DNA of 64,000 bases, taken from positions 174,317 to 238,316 of the forward strand of contig NZ_FRCA01000009.1 in NCBI RefSeq assembly GCF_900142755.1, in the 5' to 3' direction. Shown one piece after another: positions 17,273-25,753 of this stretch (position 1 is its first letter; every line of letters starts with the position of its first letter). The position numbers and the translations under genes were made by a program. The DNA comes from Halomonas cupida (GTDB taxonomy: Bacteria; Pseudomonadota; Gammaproteobacteria; Pseudomonadales; Halomonadaceae). Under the pieces are notes generated by a model. The model searched no databases and was not told the DNA's origin. It saw nothing but the letters and a program-made list of their open reading frames with translations.

Positions 17273-18013
17273 ATGAGTGGTCTGACAGGAAAGGTGGCAC
17301 TGGTGACCGGCGGCAGCCGAGGCATCGGTGCAGAGATTGCCCGCCGTCTGGCGGCTGACGGCGCAGCGGTTGCCATCACCTATGCCAGTCGAGAGGAGGA
17401 CGCCCGAAGCGTGGTCTCGAATATCGGGGCTTCAGGTGGCAGTGCGATTGCCATTCAAGCGGATGGCCGTAACGGAGAGGAAATTGAAAGCGCCGTGGCA
17501 CAGGTCCTCACGAACTATTCGGCACTCGACATCCTCGTCAACAATGCGGGGATATTTGTCACCGGTGACCTGCTGGAGTTCAGCGAGGAGGATCTTGACC
17601 ACTCGCTGTCGATCAATCTGCGAGCCCCCTTCATCGCCATGCAGGCGGCGGGTAGACACTTGCGTGATGGTGGACGCATCATCAATATCGGCAGCAATCT
17701 GGCATCGAGGGTACCGTGGCCGGGGATCAGCCTCTATGCCATGACCAAGTCGGGGCTGGTGGGGCTGACCAAGGGCGCCGCCAGAGATTTCGGACCTTGC
17801 GGTATTACCGTCAATGTGGTTCATCCGGGCTCCACGAATACGGACATGAATCCCGCGGACGGTGACCATTCTGATCTGCAGCGAGGCGCGATGGCTATCC
17901 CCCGATACAACGAGGCAAGTGACGTCGCCTCTCTCGTACGCTGGCTGGCCGGTCCAGAAGGACGTTCGGTAACCGGGGCGGAGTTCACCATTGATGGTGG
18001 ATCAAACGCTTGA
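17273..18013 (+). CDS. Short-chain dehydrogenase/reductase (FabG-like fold)
   Basis: 246-residue NAD(P)-dependent SDR. Cofactor motif TGGSRGIGAEIA (about 14-25), NNAG motif (LVNNAGIFVTGD), catalytic Ser in INIGSNLAS and YxxxK as YAMTKSG, ending TGAEFTIDGGSNA. AGGAG precedes the ATG. The divergent TetR gene and paired operators suggest induction by a small molecule, probably an electrophile or ketone that it reduces. Substrate not determined from sequence; FabG activity is unlikely given this regulated context. Confidence 0.9.
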   Translation: MSGLTGKVALVTGGSRGIGAEIARRLAADGAAVAITYASREEDARSVVSNIGASGGSAIAIQADGRNGEEIESAVAQVLTNYSALDILVNNAGIFVTGDLLEFSEEDLDHSLSINLRAPFIAMQAAGRHLRDGGRIINIGSNLASRVPWPGISLYAMTKSGLVGLTKGAARDFGPCGITVNVVHPGSTNTDMNPADGDHSDLQRGAMAIPRYNEASDVASLVRWLAGPEGRSVTGAEFTIDGGSNA

Positions 18014-18035
18014 GAGCGGAGGGCTGATCATGCGC

Positions 18036-18062
18036 GCTCCCGATTCTCCCAGACTCGGGAGC
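18036..18062 (+). terminator. Terminator-like hairpin after the SDR gene
   Basis: Perfect 8-bp stem GCTCCCGA / TCGGGAGC with an 11-nt loop, 22 bp after the SDR stop. The tail AACCTTGCG has only a short T run, so efficiency is uncertain. Confidence 0.5.
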
Positions 18063-18142
18063 AACCTTGCGAGGACTGCAGTAGATTTCTGTTTCCATGG
18101 AGGAGGGTATTCGATGGGACGACGCTGGGCCCTTGTTGAGGG

Positions 18143-18148
18143 TATAAT
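18143..18148 (+). promoter_or_regulatory. Candidate -10 element for sufE
   Basis: Perfect TATAAT hexamer 24 bp upstream of the sufE ATG. No good -35 sequence is seen 16-18 bp before it, so it may be activator-dependent or fortuitous. Confidence 0.4.
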
Positions 18149-18172
18149 TGATGCAACGATTCCGGAGGCGTC

Positions 18173-18616
18173 ATGACCAGCATCACCACCGCAGAACAGG
18201 CTCAACAGGAACTGCTCGAGGACTTCGAACTGTTCGACAACTGGATGGACCGTTATCAGTACATCATCGATATGGGCAAGGCATTGCCGGCCTTTCCCGA
18301 TGAATGGAAAACCGATGATCGGAAGATCCAGGGGTGCCAATCGAATGTCTGGATGCACCATGAGGAGCAGGGCGGTCGTCTGCACTTCGATGCCATTTCG
18401 GATGCCGCCATCGTTTCGGGCCTCATCGCTGTACTCATGCGTATCTACAATGATCGCGATCCCGCCGACATTGTCGCCACCAGTCCTCATTTCCTGAAGG
18501 ACCTCGGGCTGGACAAGCACCTGTCGCCAACGCGCAGCAATGGTCTCAATGCCATGCTGGAACGCATCTACCTGGTGGCTCGTCAGGCCCATCAACAACA
18601 TGCCGGTGCCCAGTAG
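18173..18616 (+). CDS. sufE: Cysteine desulfuration protein SufE family
   Basis: 147-residue SufE-type sulfur acceptor. It takes persulfide sulfur from a SufS/CsdA cysteine desulfurase and passes it to the Fe-S scaffold. The sulfur-carrying cysteine is Cys55 in KIQGCQSNVW, and the pattern YQYIIDMGKALPAFPDEW is characteristic. Length is normal. GGAGG lies just before the ATG. No desulfurase or scaffold gene is adjacent, so it could be SufE or the paralogue CsdE. Followed after 11 bp by a GNAT gene. Confidence 0.92.
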   Translation: MTSITTAEQAQQELLEDFELFDNWMDRYQYIIDMGKALPAFPDEWKTDDRKIQGCQSNVWMHHEEQGGRLHFDAISDAAIVSGLIAVLMRIYNDRDPADIVATSPHFLKDLGLDKHLSPTRSNGLNAMLERIYLVARQAHQQHAGAQ

Positions 18617-18627
18617 AGGACCCTGCG

Positions 18628-19173
18628 GTGCGTGATCTCGACTCGGTAGCCATCCGCGATGCCACGGATGCGGATATGGCTGCGGTACAGCAGATTTATA
18701 TGCATCACGTGCTCTACGGACTGGCGTCCTTCGAGGAACATCCTCCTTCCACCGACGAGTTGATGACCCGCCGTCAGGCATTACTGGATGCGGGCCTGCC
18801 ATATCTGGTCGCCGAACAGCATGGCGAAGTGGTGGGCTATGCCTACGCAGGAAGCTACCGGCCGCGGGCGGCCTATCGGTTCACCGTCGAGAACTCTGTC
18901 TATGTTGCGGTGAAGCAGGGCGGTAGAGGCGTTGGCAGTGCATTGCTGAAGGCACTGATTGAACGCTGTGAACAGGGACCATGGCGACAGATGCTGGCAG
19001 TCATCGGCGATAGCGGGAATGCTGCCTCCATTGCTCTGCATCGACGGATGGGATTCAGGGTCGTGGGCACTTTCGAGGCGGTGGGTTTCAAGCATGGCCG
19101 CTGGGTGGACAGCGTATTGATGCAGCGTGCGTTGGGGCAGGGGGCCGACACGCCACCCGCAGGAGTGGGCTAG
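18628..19173 (+). CDS. GNAT N-acetyltransferase, phosphinothricin/methionine-sulfoximine type
   Basis: 181-residue GNAT enzyme that moves an acetyl group from acetyl-CoA to an amine. Features of the Pat/MnaT subgroup: YMHHVLYGLASFEE near residue 27, GYAYAGSYRPRAAYRFTVENSVYV near 70-95, acetyl-CoA pyrophosphate loop QGGRGVGSALL near 97, and GNAASIALHRRMGF near 131. The start is a GTG, with GAGGA upstream overlapping the sufE stop region. Probably co-transcribed with sufE. It may detoxify glutamine-synthetase inhibitors or modify another amino acid analogue. Confidence 0.87.
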   Translation: MRDLDSVAIRDATDADMAAVQQIYMHHVLYGLASFEEHPPSTDELMTRRQALLDAGLPYLVAEQHGEVVGYAYAGSYRPRAAYRFTVENSVYVAVKQGGRGVGSALLKALIERCEQGPWRQMLAVIGDSGNAASIALHRRMGFRVVGTFEAVGFKHGRWVDSVLMQRALGQGADTPPAGVG

Positions 19174-19195
19174 TCTGCCATTGTTGCCTTTCGTT

Positions 19196-19546
19196 CTAAT
19201 CTCGCCTGTCGTTGCGAGGCCGGAATTGTTCGTCGAGTTCCGGGTCTTCGCGACACATCTTCTCACTGGGGCCACCCGGGACGGGATCGATACCACTCGG
19301 TGCCCATGGGTGGCAGCGCAGGATGCGTCTGAATGCCATCCAACCGCCCCTGAAGGGCCCATGCACGCTGATCGCCTCACTGGCATAGTGAGAGCAACTG
19401 GGCCAGTAGCGGCAGCGTGGGCCGAGTATCGGGCTGATCACCCATTGATAGAACCGGATCGGCAGAATGAACAGTGTCCCGGCCAATCGCTTGAGCAAGG
19501 TTGGCTGCTGGCGGCTGGATGAGGGGTCAGGTGGCTGATTTGCCAT
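19196..19546 (-). CDS. yidD: Membrane protein insertion efficiency factor YidD
   Basis: 116-residue YidD protein, an amphipathic inner-membrane-associated factor that aids YidC-dependent insertion. The hallmark is [33 protein letters not shown] spacing with conserved cysteines ([11 protein letters not shown]), then [20 protein letters not shown]. Usually yidD lies between rnpA and yidC; here it follows hisI, overlapping its 3' end by 20 bp, and no ribosomal-protein gene is near. It may be a relocated or second copy. Confidence 0.93.
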   Translation of the reverse strand: MANQPPDPSSSRQQPTLLKRLAGTLFILPIRFYQWVISPILGPRCRYWPSCSHYASEAISVHGPFRGGWMAFRRILRCHPWAPSGIDPVPGGPSEKMCREDPELDEQFRPRNDRRD

Positions 19547-19973
19547 AGAGCGTATCAGGATCGATCAGTGGAGTGCTGGTGATCCGTGCCTCCTCTGCTT
19601 CAAGTGCGATGTAGAAACAGCTCTTGCGGCCGGTGTGACAGGCTGGGCCGGTCTGATCGACCTGCAACAGCAGAGTGTCGCCATCACAGTCCAGTGCGGC
19701 GCCCTTGAGGTGCTGCTGCTGACCGGAGGATTCCCCCTTGCGCCACAGTTTCCCACGGGAACGTGAATAGTAGCAGACGCGGCCGGTACTCAAGGTTTCC
19801 TCGAGGGCTTCGCGATTCATCCACGCCATCATCAACACCTCTCCGCTGTCGTGTTGCTGGGCGATCGCGGGGATCAGGCCGTCGGCGTTGAAGGGAATGG
19901 CGGCGAGGACGTCGCTCAGGTTGTGGCGGCTGTCCAGTGGCGCACGTTCGAGATCCTTGAACAGAGTGGTCAT
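19527..19973 (-). CDS. hisI: Phosphoribosyl-AMP cyclohydrolase
   Basis: 148-residue HisI, third step of histidine biosynthesis, hydrolysing the purine ring of phosphoribosyl-AMP. Zinc and catalytic features: [62 protein letters not shown]. It lacks the HisE pyrophosphohydrolase domain, so that activity must be elsewhere. It is monocistronic with yidD, away from a his operon, as common in proteobacteria with scattered his genes. Confidence 0.94.
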   Translation of the reverse strand: MTTLFKDLERAPLDSRHNLSDVLAAIPFNADGLIPAIAQQHDSGEVLMMAWMNREALEETLSTGRVCYYSRSRGKLWRKGESSGQQQHLKGAALDCDGDTLLLQVDQTGPACHTGRKSCFYIALEAEEARITSTPLIDPDTLYGKSAT

Positions 19974-20024
19974 GCTGTCAGTCCTGGCAGGGGATTATTC
20001 CGTCTTTCGTGAAGCCTCATGGCT

Positions 20025-20462
20025 TCAGTTAGCCTGGCACTTGCGGCACAGGCCGAGTAGCTCGATGGTTTGGCGCTGGACCTGGAAACCGAGTGCCTTG
20101 GCCTGCGCTGTCAGCTGATCATTAACGTCATCGAGATGCAGTTCCTCGACATGCCCACACTCGCGACAGATCAAAAGCTGGAAGCGGTGGGCATGTTCCG
20201 GGCAGGGGCAGGCGACGTAGGCATTGAGCGACTCGATACGATGCACCAGCCCCTGGTCGATCAGGAAATCCAGCGCACGATATACCGTCGGGGGGCGTGC
20301 CGAAGCATGGTCCCTGGCGAGAAGGTCGAGAAGGTCATAGGCCTTGAGGCCACCGCTGGTATTGGCGATGAGCTCCAGTACACGGCGCCGGATCGGCGTA
20401 AAACGAACGCCACGACGTGCGCAATGCTGTTCGGCCTGATGAAGCAGGGCAGTTTCTGTCAT
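20025..20462 (-). CDS. zur: Fur-family zinc uptake regulator Zur
   Basis: 145-residue Fur-family repressor. The winged helix covers TPIRRRVLELIANTSGGLKAYDLLDLL, followed by PPTVYRALDFLIDQGLVHRIESLNAYVACPCPEHAH, a Zur-like regulatory zinc site, and structural cysteines CRECG and C-terminal CRKC. Start at the ATG at 20462; longer in-frame extensions lack similarity. Zinc-loaded Zur would repress zinc uptake genes. None is adjacent, so it acts in trans. Zur rather than Fur is chosen from the Cys-rich PCPEHAHRF pattern and short length. Confidence 0.88.
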   Translation of the reverse strand: MTETALLHQAEQHCARRGVRFTPIRRRVLELIANTSGGLKAYDLLDLLARDHASARPPTVYRALDFLIDQGLVHRIESLNAYVACPCPEHAHRFQLLICRECGHVEELHLDDVNDQLTAQAKALGFQVQRQTIELLGLCRKCQAN

Positions 20463-20599
20463 GATGTCCTGAATGCAAGAGTCAGCCCAATAGTCTACGC
20501 CTTGACCGCAGCGGCGGCCAGCAGACAGGGACCTGATGTGGCGCCACCGCGTCACCCGTTGATGTCGGGAAGAGCGTGGCACAGGTAAACGGAGCAGGA

Positions 20600-20625
20600 G
20601 CCCATGGGCAGAGTGACCCATGGGC
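20600..20625 (-). terminator. Hairpin after the ATP-grasp gene
   Basis: Perfect 9-bp stem GCCCATGGG / CCCATGGGC with an 8-nt loop, just beyond the stop of the ATP-grasp gene. The downstream minus-strand sequence has only a weak T-rich tail, so terminator function is tentative. Confidence 0.45.
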
Positions 20626-20633
20626 GTGGCGAG

Positions 20634-21623
20634 TCAAGAGACGACGGCTTCCAGGGCCTCCTCGCTCTGCAACTCCCCCTGACGAGCAAATTCGCGTTGT
20701 GCAAAAGCTACACGTTCGGCGACCGGCACTCCTTCGGGTTGCTGCTCGACCAACTCCAGTCGTCCCCGCAAGCCTTCACCGTTGGCCATCTGGATAGCCA
20801 GGCCGGGGCGCGCATTGAGCTCCAGCAGCATGGGACCATGGTCACGGTCGAGCACCATGTCGGTGCCCAGATAGCCGAGACCGGTCACTTCGTAGCAACT
20901 GGATGCCAGTTCCAGTAGGGTATCCCAGCCCTGGATATGCAGACTGGCCAGTTCATGGCCGGTATCCGGGTGATCGATGCGTGGGCGATCAAACTGGACC
21001 CCGCGAACAGCGCGCCCGCTGGCGATATCGATGCCCACTCCCACTGCCCCCTGGTGCAGGTTGGCCTTGCCATCGGAAACCGCAGTGGAAAGCCGCATCA
21101 TCGCCATGACCGGATAGCCCTTGAAGACGATGACACGAATGTCCGGCACCCCTTCGTAGGTGTAGGCGGCAAAGCTCGTATCGAAGTTGATCAGTGCCTC
21201 GACCAGTGCCACATCGGGTGATCCACCCAGCGAGTACAGTCCGGACAGGATGTTCGATACGTGGCGTTCGACATCATCGATCTCCAGTTCGGCGCCGCTG
21301 GGCTTGATGAAGTGCTTACCCTCGACCCGCTCGATAACCAGAATTCCCTTTCCGCCACTGCCCTTGGCCGGCTTGATGACGAAGCCGTTGTGGCCCGCCA
21401 GCATTTCGGCAATGTGCTTGACACCGAATTGGGTCGTCACCGTACCGATCAGCTCCGGCGTGGTAATGCCGTACTTCTGTGCCAGCAGCTTGGTCTGCAG
21501 CTTGTCATCCACCAGGGGATAGAGCCTGCGGTCGTTGTAACGTCCGATGTAACGGATGTTGCGCCGGTTCATGCCGATGATGCCCCTGGCGCGAAGCTTG
21601 CCGGGCGAGGTCCAGTTCTTCAT
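20634..21623 (-). CDS. Alpha-L-glutamate ligase-like ATP-grasp protein
   Basis: 329-residue ATP-grasp enzyme of the RimK-like 'alpha-L-glutamate ligase-like' group, which would form an amide bond between a carboxylate and an amine using ATP. Visible motifs: NGFVIKPAKGSGGKGILVI (ATP-grasp lysine and glycine loop, about 83-101), DIRVIVFKGYPVMAMMRLS, and metal-binding MLLELNARPGLAIQMAN near 280. Only 3 bp separate it from the upstream 7TM transglutaminase-like gene, and with the retropepsin-like lipoprotein it forms a three-gene unit conserved in many gammaproteobacteria. I recall links of this triad to osmotic stress tolerance. Ligated substrates unknown. Confidence 0.87.
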   Translation of the reverse strand: MKNWTSPGKLRARGIIGMNRRNIRYIGRYNDRRLYPLVDDKLQTKLLAQKYGITTPELIGTVTTQFGVKHIAEMLAGHNGFVIKPAKGSGGKGILVIERVEGKHFIKPSGAELEIDDVERHVSNILSGLYSLGGSPDVALVEALINFDTSFAAYTYEGVPDIRVIVFKGYPVMAMMRLSTAVSDGKANLHQGAVGVGIDIASGRAVRGVQFDRPRIDHPDTGHELASLHIQGWDTLLELASSCYEVTGLGYLGTDMVLDRDHGPMLLELNARPGLAIQMANGEGLRGRLELVEQQPEGVPVAERVAFAQREFARQGELQSEEALEAVVS

Positions 21624-21626
21624 CCC

Positions 21627-23141
21627 TCAGTCCTCCGTCACCGGTTTGAAACGGCGCAGTTCGAGGAGGCGATATCCGGTATAGCTGCCCAACAGCAGGA
21701 TACAGGCCATCAGGATCAACTGGACCCCCAGGAAGTTGAAGGTGATATGTCGAATCCAGGGGTTGTTCATCGCCATGTAGGCTACCACCGCGGTCAACAG
21801 ACTGCCGCCACCCTGGATAAGCACTTCCTTGGGACCTTCCTCTTCCCACAGGATCGACATCCGTTCGATGGTCCAGGAGAGGATGATCATCGGGAAGAAG
21901 GTGATGGTGAGGCCAGCATTGAGACCGAAGCGGTAGGCCGCCACGGTGAATATCGAGATGATCGCGATCACCGTTATGATGACCGCGGTGACTCGCGCCA
22001 CCAACAGCAGGTTGAGATGCGATAGATAACTGCGGATCACCAGACCCACAGCGACTACCAGCAGGAAGCCGATCAGACCGGTGAGCAGCGAGGTCTGGAT
22101 AAAGGCCAGAGCGATCAGTACCGGCATGAAGGTACCGGAGGTCTTGAGGCCGACCAGAACCCGCAGGAGTACGACAACCAGAGCACCGATGGGAATCAAC
22201 AGGATGGTCTGGAACAGGGCCTGCTCTTCCAGTGGCAGACTGTGGATCGAGAAGTTCAGCAAGGTATCGCTGTCCTTGGCCTGCTGAGTGCGCACTGCGG
22301 CGGAAGCCGACTGGTTGCGGACCAGCATCGAGAACGAGATATGCGAATTGCTGCCGCCCTCAACCTCTAGCACTGAGTCACCAGCCCCTTCCCATACCAG
22401 CAGGTTATCGGGACGTCCCTGCTCTCCGGTGGCAGGGTTGAACAGTGCCTGTTTTTCACCATCGAAGACCTGCACCCAGGGCGTCAGGCTCTGGCGGCGC
22501 CGTCCACTCTCCAGCATCAACACACTGACGTCACGGGCAGACACGCCGGCCTGATTGAGCAGGCGGACCAGCAGCGGCACGCGATCGAACTGGGTCAGCA
22601 GCAGGCGCGCATTCTCTCCCTGCTGGTCATCGGTGAATTCGCCCAGCAATTGTTGCGCAAAGGTGAAGGCGTCAGCGGAGCGTGCCCAGGCCTGATCGAT
22701 GACCTGTTGTGCCGCCGTGTCATAGGGACGCTGCCACACGATATCCTGCACCGGAGGTGAAGGAGGCGTGCTCATGGTCTTGTTGGCGTCGTTGGTCACC
22801 AGCAGTTGGGAGCTGTAATAGAGGCGCTGGTCACCCTCGGCGCTACGGGTCGACCAGACAGCGCGACGAGCGCCACCCTTTTCCTCGAAGCTCAGGCCAT
22901 AACCGGGCGAGGCGGTGTGCTCGGTCACGATACGGAAGCCGGGCTGGGAGGATGGGAGCGCCATATTGACCCTGGCGGGCTCACCATTTCCGTCGAAGGT
23001 CACCTGGGCCTCGATATCCCAGACCTGGCGTTGCTCGCCAGGCGTCCAGGGAACCTCGAACTCGATGTGACGATGAATGCTCATGGCAATGCCAACCACC
23101 ATCAGCATGGCAACAATGATATAGAACGGGAGTCTGGACAT
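21627..23141 (-). CDS. Transglutaminase-like protein fused to seven transmembrane helices
   Basis: 504-residue inner-membrane protein. One N-terminal anchor (SRLPFYIIVAMLMVVGIAM) is followed by a periplasmic domain of about 240 residues, annotated in databases as an inactive transglutaminase fold, then roughly seven hydrophobic helices from residue 300 on (for example TILLIPIGALVVVLLRVLVG and VTAVIITVIAIISIFTVAAY). AAGGAAG precedes the ATG. It lies between the lipoprotein and ATP-grasp genes, 107 bp and 3 bp away. It probably brings a periplasmic peptide-binding domain together with the cytoplasmic ligase. I could not identify an intact Cys-His-Asp triad. Confidence 0.88.
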   Translation of the reverse strand: MSRLPFYIIVAMLMVVGIAMSIHRHIEFEVPWTPGEQRQVWDIEAQVTFDGNGEPARVNMALPSSQPGFRIVTEHTASPGYGLSFEEKGGARRAVWSTRSAEGDQRLYYSSQLLVTNDANKTMSTPPSPPVQDIVWQRPYDTAAQQVIDQAWARSADAFTFAQQLLGEFTDDQQGENARLLLTQFDRVPLLVRLLNQAGVSARDVSVLMLESGRRRQSLTPWVQVFDGEKQALFNPATGEQGRPDNLLVWEGAGDSVLEVEGGSNSHISFSMLVRNQSASAAVRTQQAKDSDTLLNFSIHSLPLEEQALFQTILLIPIGALVVVLLRVLVGLKTSGTFMPVLIALAFIQTSLLTGLIGFLLVVAVGLVIRSYLSHLNLLLVARVTAVIITVIAIISIFTVAAYRFGLNAGLTITFFPMIILSWTIERMSILWEEEGPKEVLIQGGGSLLTAVVAYMAMNNPWIRHITFNFLGVQLILMACILLLGSYTGYRLLELRRFKPVTED

Positions 23142-23248
23142 GGGTCTTCCTTGCGGGGAGCGTAAGGCCGGATAGCGACAGTGGTATGGCGGTATCCGGC
23201 TCCTGCATCCAGCAACCAGATGTGATCTGGCTGTCTTGATCGTACGGG

Positions 23249-24040
23249 CTATTCGCCTGCGTTGAATTCGGGGCGCTTGTGGAGATTGTTCTGCGAAACA
23301 TCCACGACGGCAATGTCCATCAGGAAGCGTCGTCCCAACATGACCGGGAAGTCATCGCTGGGACGATCGCTGAGGATGAAGTCAACCTGCTCGCGAATCG
23401 GGCCCAGTGTCATCAGTAAGCTGACCACGGGGCGAGTTTCCTCGCCGGACTCCTGGGTCAGTGTGGCTTCACGTTCAATGGGGGCCTCGATCCAGTCACT
23501 GCGCACGCTGTCGACGACTTCGTCGTCGTCATTGAGCCCCAGCTTGAAGCGAACCCAGGACTCACCATCGCGCTCGAAGTTGGTGATCTCGCTTGCCGAG
23601 AGAATCGAGGTGTTGGCCCCGGACGCGATGCGTGCATTGATATAGGTGCCAACCGTAGGCAAGCCGATCCATTCGCTGCGCCCCAGCAATTCCTTATTGG
23701 CCAATCCTTCGACGGCCGGTTGGCATTGGGACACCACGGGGCGAGGCTGATGCGAGCGGGAGTCCAATGCTTCGACCTGGCTACGCAAGCTGCGCAGCTG
23801 ACTGCCAACCTCGCGAATATCGGCGGTCATCATCGAGTTCTGCGCCGCGTTGTCGGCCATCAGGCGCTGGTTGGTGCTGCACTGTCCGGAAATCTCCGCG
23901 ACAACACGGGAGATGCCTGCATCGAATTCGGCTGGTGTAATGGTCTGTGGAGGAGGCGTGTCATCGACCGGCGCAAGAGCGCATCCACCCAACAACAGGG
24001 CACCCACCAGGGGAAGAAGGGAAAACGGTCGAAAGGGCAT
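23249..24040 (-). CDS. Retropepsin-like lipoprotein (RimK-associated ATP-dependent zinc protease family)
   Basis: 263-residue lipoprotein of the DUF785/retropepsin-like family. Lipobox LLLGGC with Cys20; a helical region of about residues 35-95 probably forms a coiled coil; the protease-like domain spans about 118-263. The family active-site loop is usually a [VI]DTGA/DSGA[TN]TS pattern; here it reads INARIASGANTS, so the position of the catalytic Asp is Ala139 (codon GCG). The C-terminal VMLGRRFLMDIAVVDVSQN matches the family end. First gene of the triad with the 7TM transglutaminase-like and ATP-grasp genes. A non-proteolytic binding role is likely if the substitution is real. Confidence 0.85.
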   Translation of the reverse strand: MPFRPFSLLPLVGALLLGGCALAPVDDTPPPQTITPAEFDAGISRVVAEISGQCSTNQRLMADNAAQNSMMTADIREVGSQLRSLRSQVEALDSRSHQPRPVVSQCQPAVEGLANKELLGRSEWIGLPTVGTYINARIASGANTSILSASEITNFERDGESWVRFKLGLNDDDEVVDSVRSDWIEAPIEREATLTQESGEETRPVVSLLMTLGPIREQVDFILSDRPSDDFPVMLGRRFLMDIAVVDVSQNNLHKRPEFNAGE

Positions 24041-24819
24041 GACACTGGCGTCCTTGTATCGGCATGAAAATGGGTAACGAACACGTACTGCCGCGAACAG
24101 GCGAGCAGTCGGCGAAGAAGAATTGAAGCGATGATAAGGAGCCTTGTGAATCCTGTCCATGCTGGCTGACTTGTCGTGCATTGGTAACCTTCCCACCTGA
24201 TGTCCCCGGCAGAGGTGTCTTGATCAACAGATACACCTCAGACCCGCTTGATGGCATTGCCTTGATCCTGCCCACCGGATGCAGAGTGTCGAGACTCCGT
24301 TTGAAGGGCATTCTGGCGGCAACATTCATCAGTCAGGACACACAAGGCCGCAGATAATTCGAAAATTGTCTCGCAAATCGAGCTCACCTGCACCCTGTAG
24401 CATAAATGCGACGCCATCTATTACAGCATCTGCGTGATAGCCACCATGCCCACGTCTTCCTGACTTTCCTGAACCCATTCCACTGTTGATGAAAGCCGGT
24501 TACCGCAGCTTCTGTCTGTACCTCCAGACGATAGTCTGCACCGGCCAATCGGTGGAATTCGCTTCAGGTGCAGCCTGTTCCCGACATTACAGCAACCCAG
24601 ACGCAATATATCAGACCAAGGTGGATGAAACTAATGTCTTACAAGGCATTTTCAGTTGGTCAGAATCTTTTCAATGCGCTGAAATAAAAGAATTTTCTAT
24701 ATAAGAAGACTGGTGTTCCAGTGCGGTCATAATTGACCATGGGTTGCCAGAGACAGGGCAATCATCTATTACAATGTAACCGGTTACATACCTTCCCCTG
24801 AAATGGAGTTCGCCACTAG
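24041..24819. other. Intergenic region with no convincing gene
   Basis: 779 bp between the divergent retropepsin-like and TIM-barrel genes. Short frames occur but none has a convincing ribosome-binding site or recognisable product. The right part (about 24600-24770) is AT-rich with a promoter-like TTTCTATATAAG near 24690-24702 and ends in the LacI-type palindrome. A small RNA cannot be excluded. Confidence 0.5.
24774..24789. promoter_or_regulatory. LacI-type operator palindrome
   Basis: ATGTAACCGGTTACAT is a perfect 16-bp palindrome with the central CG typical of LacI/GalR-family operators (compare GntR sites of enterobacteria). It lies 31 bp upstream of the first gene of the 3-keto-glycoside module, a good place for a repressor. 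No LacI-family gene is present in the window. Confidence 0.7.
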
Positions 24820-25698
24820 ATGCAGATCAACGACAACAATTCATCAACCACATTACTGGCTCGTCATCTTCTCGTTTCCGGCCTGGCAATGGCCATGGTT
24901 CCGGTGGCGATGGCCACTGAGGAAACCAGTAAAGCGCCGATTGCCGTCCAGATGTATACCCTGCGTGATTTCGGCACCCTCGAGGAACAGTTTTCCACCG
25001 TTGCTGATGCCGGCGTCGGTGCTGTCGAGCTGGTTGGCGACCAGGGAATACCCGCAGATCAGTTGAATCAATTGCTGGACAGCAATGATCTGGAGGTCTC
25101 GTCCAGCCACGTACAGCTGGAAGATCTGCGCCAGAACCTTGATGAGGTTGTGGCCTTCCACAAGGCCATCGGCAACGACACCCTTGTGGTGCCTTACCTC
25201 GATGAATCCCAGCGCCCGATGGATGAGGCCGGATGGCAGGCCCTGGGGGAAGAGCTGGGCACCATGGCCCGAGAGCTTGCCGAGCAGGACCTTCGCTTGG
25301 CCTATCACAATCATGACTTCGAGATGGAGACCTTCGGCGACCAGACCGCAATGGAGGTACTGTTCGACGCTGCAGGACCGGATCTGTACGCCGAGGTTGA
25401 CGTAGCCTGGGTCGCCCGTGGCGGGCTTGATCCCGCCCAGTATCTCGCCAATTTCGATGACCGGCTTTTCGCCATTCACGTCAAGGACAACGCACCGAAG
25501 GGGGAGGCCGAGGACGAAAAGGGATTCGCTATTCCTGGCCAGGGCGTTCTGGACTGGCAGAGCATTCTTCCGGCTGCCGATCAGGCCGGTGTCGAGTGGT
25601 ATGTCATCGAGCATGACCTGCCAGCGGACGCAGCAGCGGTGGTCATGCAGGGAGCAGAGTTTCTGGAGCAGGCGCTGGCCTCAGACGTCGCTGAATAA
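24820..25698 (+). CDS. Exported xylose isomerase-like TIM-barrel protein
   Basis: 292-residue sugar phosphate isomerase/epimerase-like protein (AP_endonuc_2 fold) with an N-terminal export signal (about residues 10-32, LLARHLLVSGLAMAMVPVAMA). The mature part begins KAPIAVQMYTLRDFG, and metal-binding positions are suggested by LAYHNHDFEM, AEVDVAWVARGG and FAIHVKD, as in inosose isomerase or dehydratase relatives. It begins the operon with a GMC dehydrogenase, subunit 3 and DUF1080 hydrolase. In related pathways such proteins act on keto-sugars, and here it would do so in the periplasm. Exact reaction unknown. Confidence 0.87.
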   Translation: MQINDNNSSTTLLARHLLVSGLAMAMVPVAMATEETSKAPIAVQMYTLRDFGTLEEQFSTVADAGVGAVELVGDQGIPADQLNQLLDSNDLEVSSSHVQLEDLRQNLDEVVAFHKAIGNDTLVVPYLDESQRPMDEAGWQALGEELGTMARELAEQDLRLAYHNHDFEMETFGDQTAMEVLFDAAGPDLYAEVDVAWVARGGLDPAQYLANFDDRLFAIHVKDNAPKGEAEDEKGFAIPGQGVLDWQSILPAADQAGVEWYVIEHDLPADAAAVVMQGAEFLEQALASDVAE

Positions 25699-25753
25699 CC
25701 TTCCGTTCCATCAACAACGACAACAGAAGCCCATATAACAGGAGCTCTATACC

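Noticed and set aside
24486-24704. 72-codon frame in the 24-kb intergenic region
   Set aside because: No ribosome-binding site, unusual composition and no similarity recognised.
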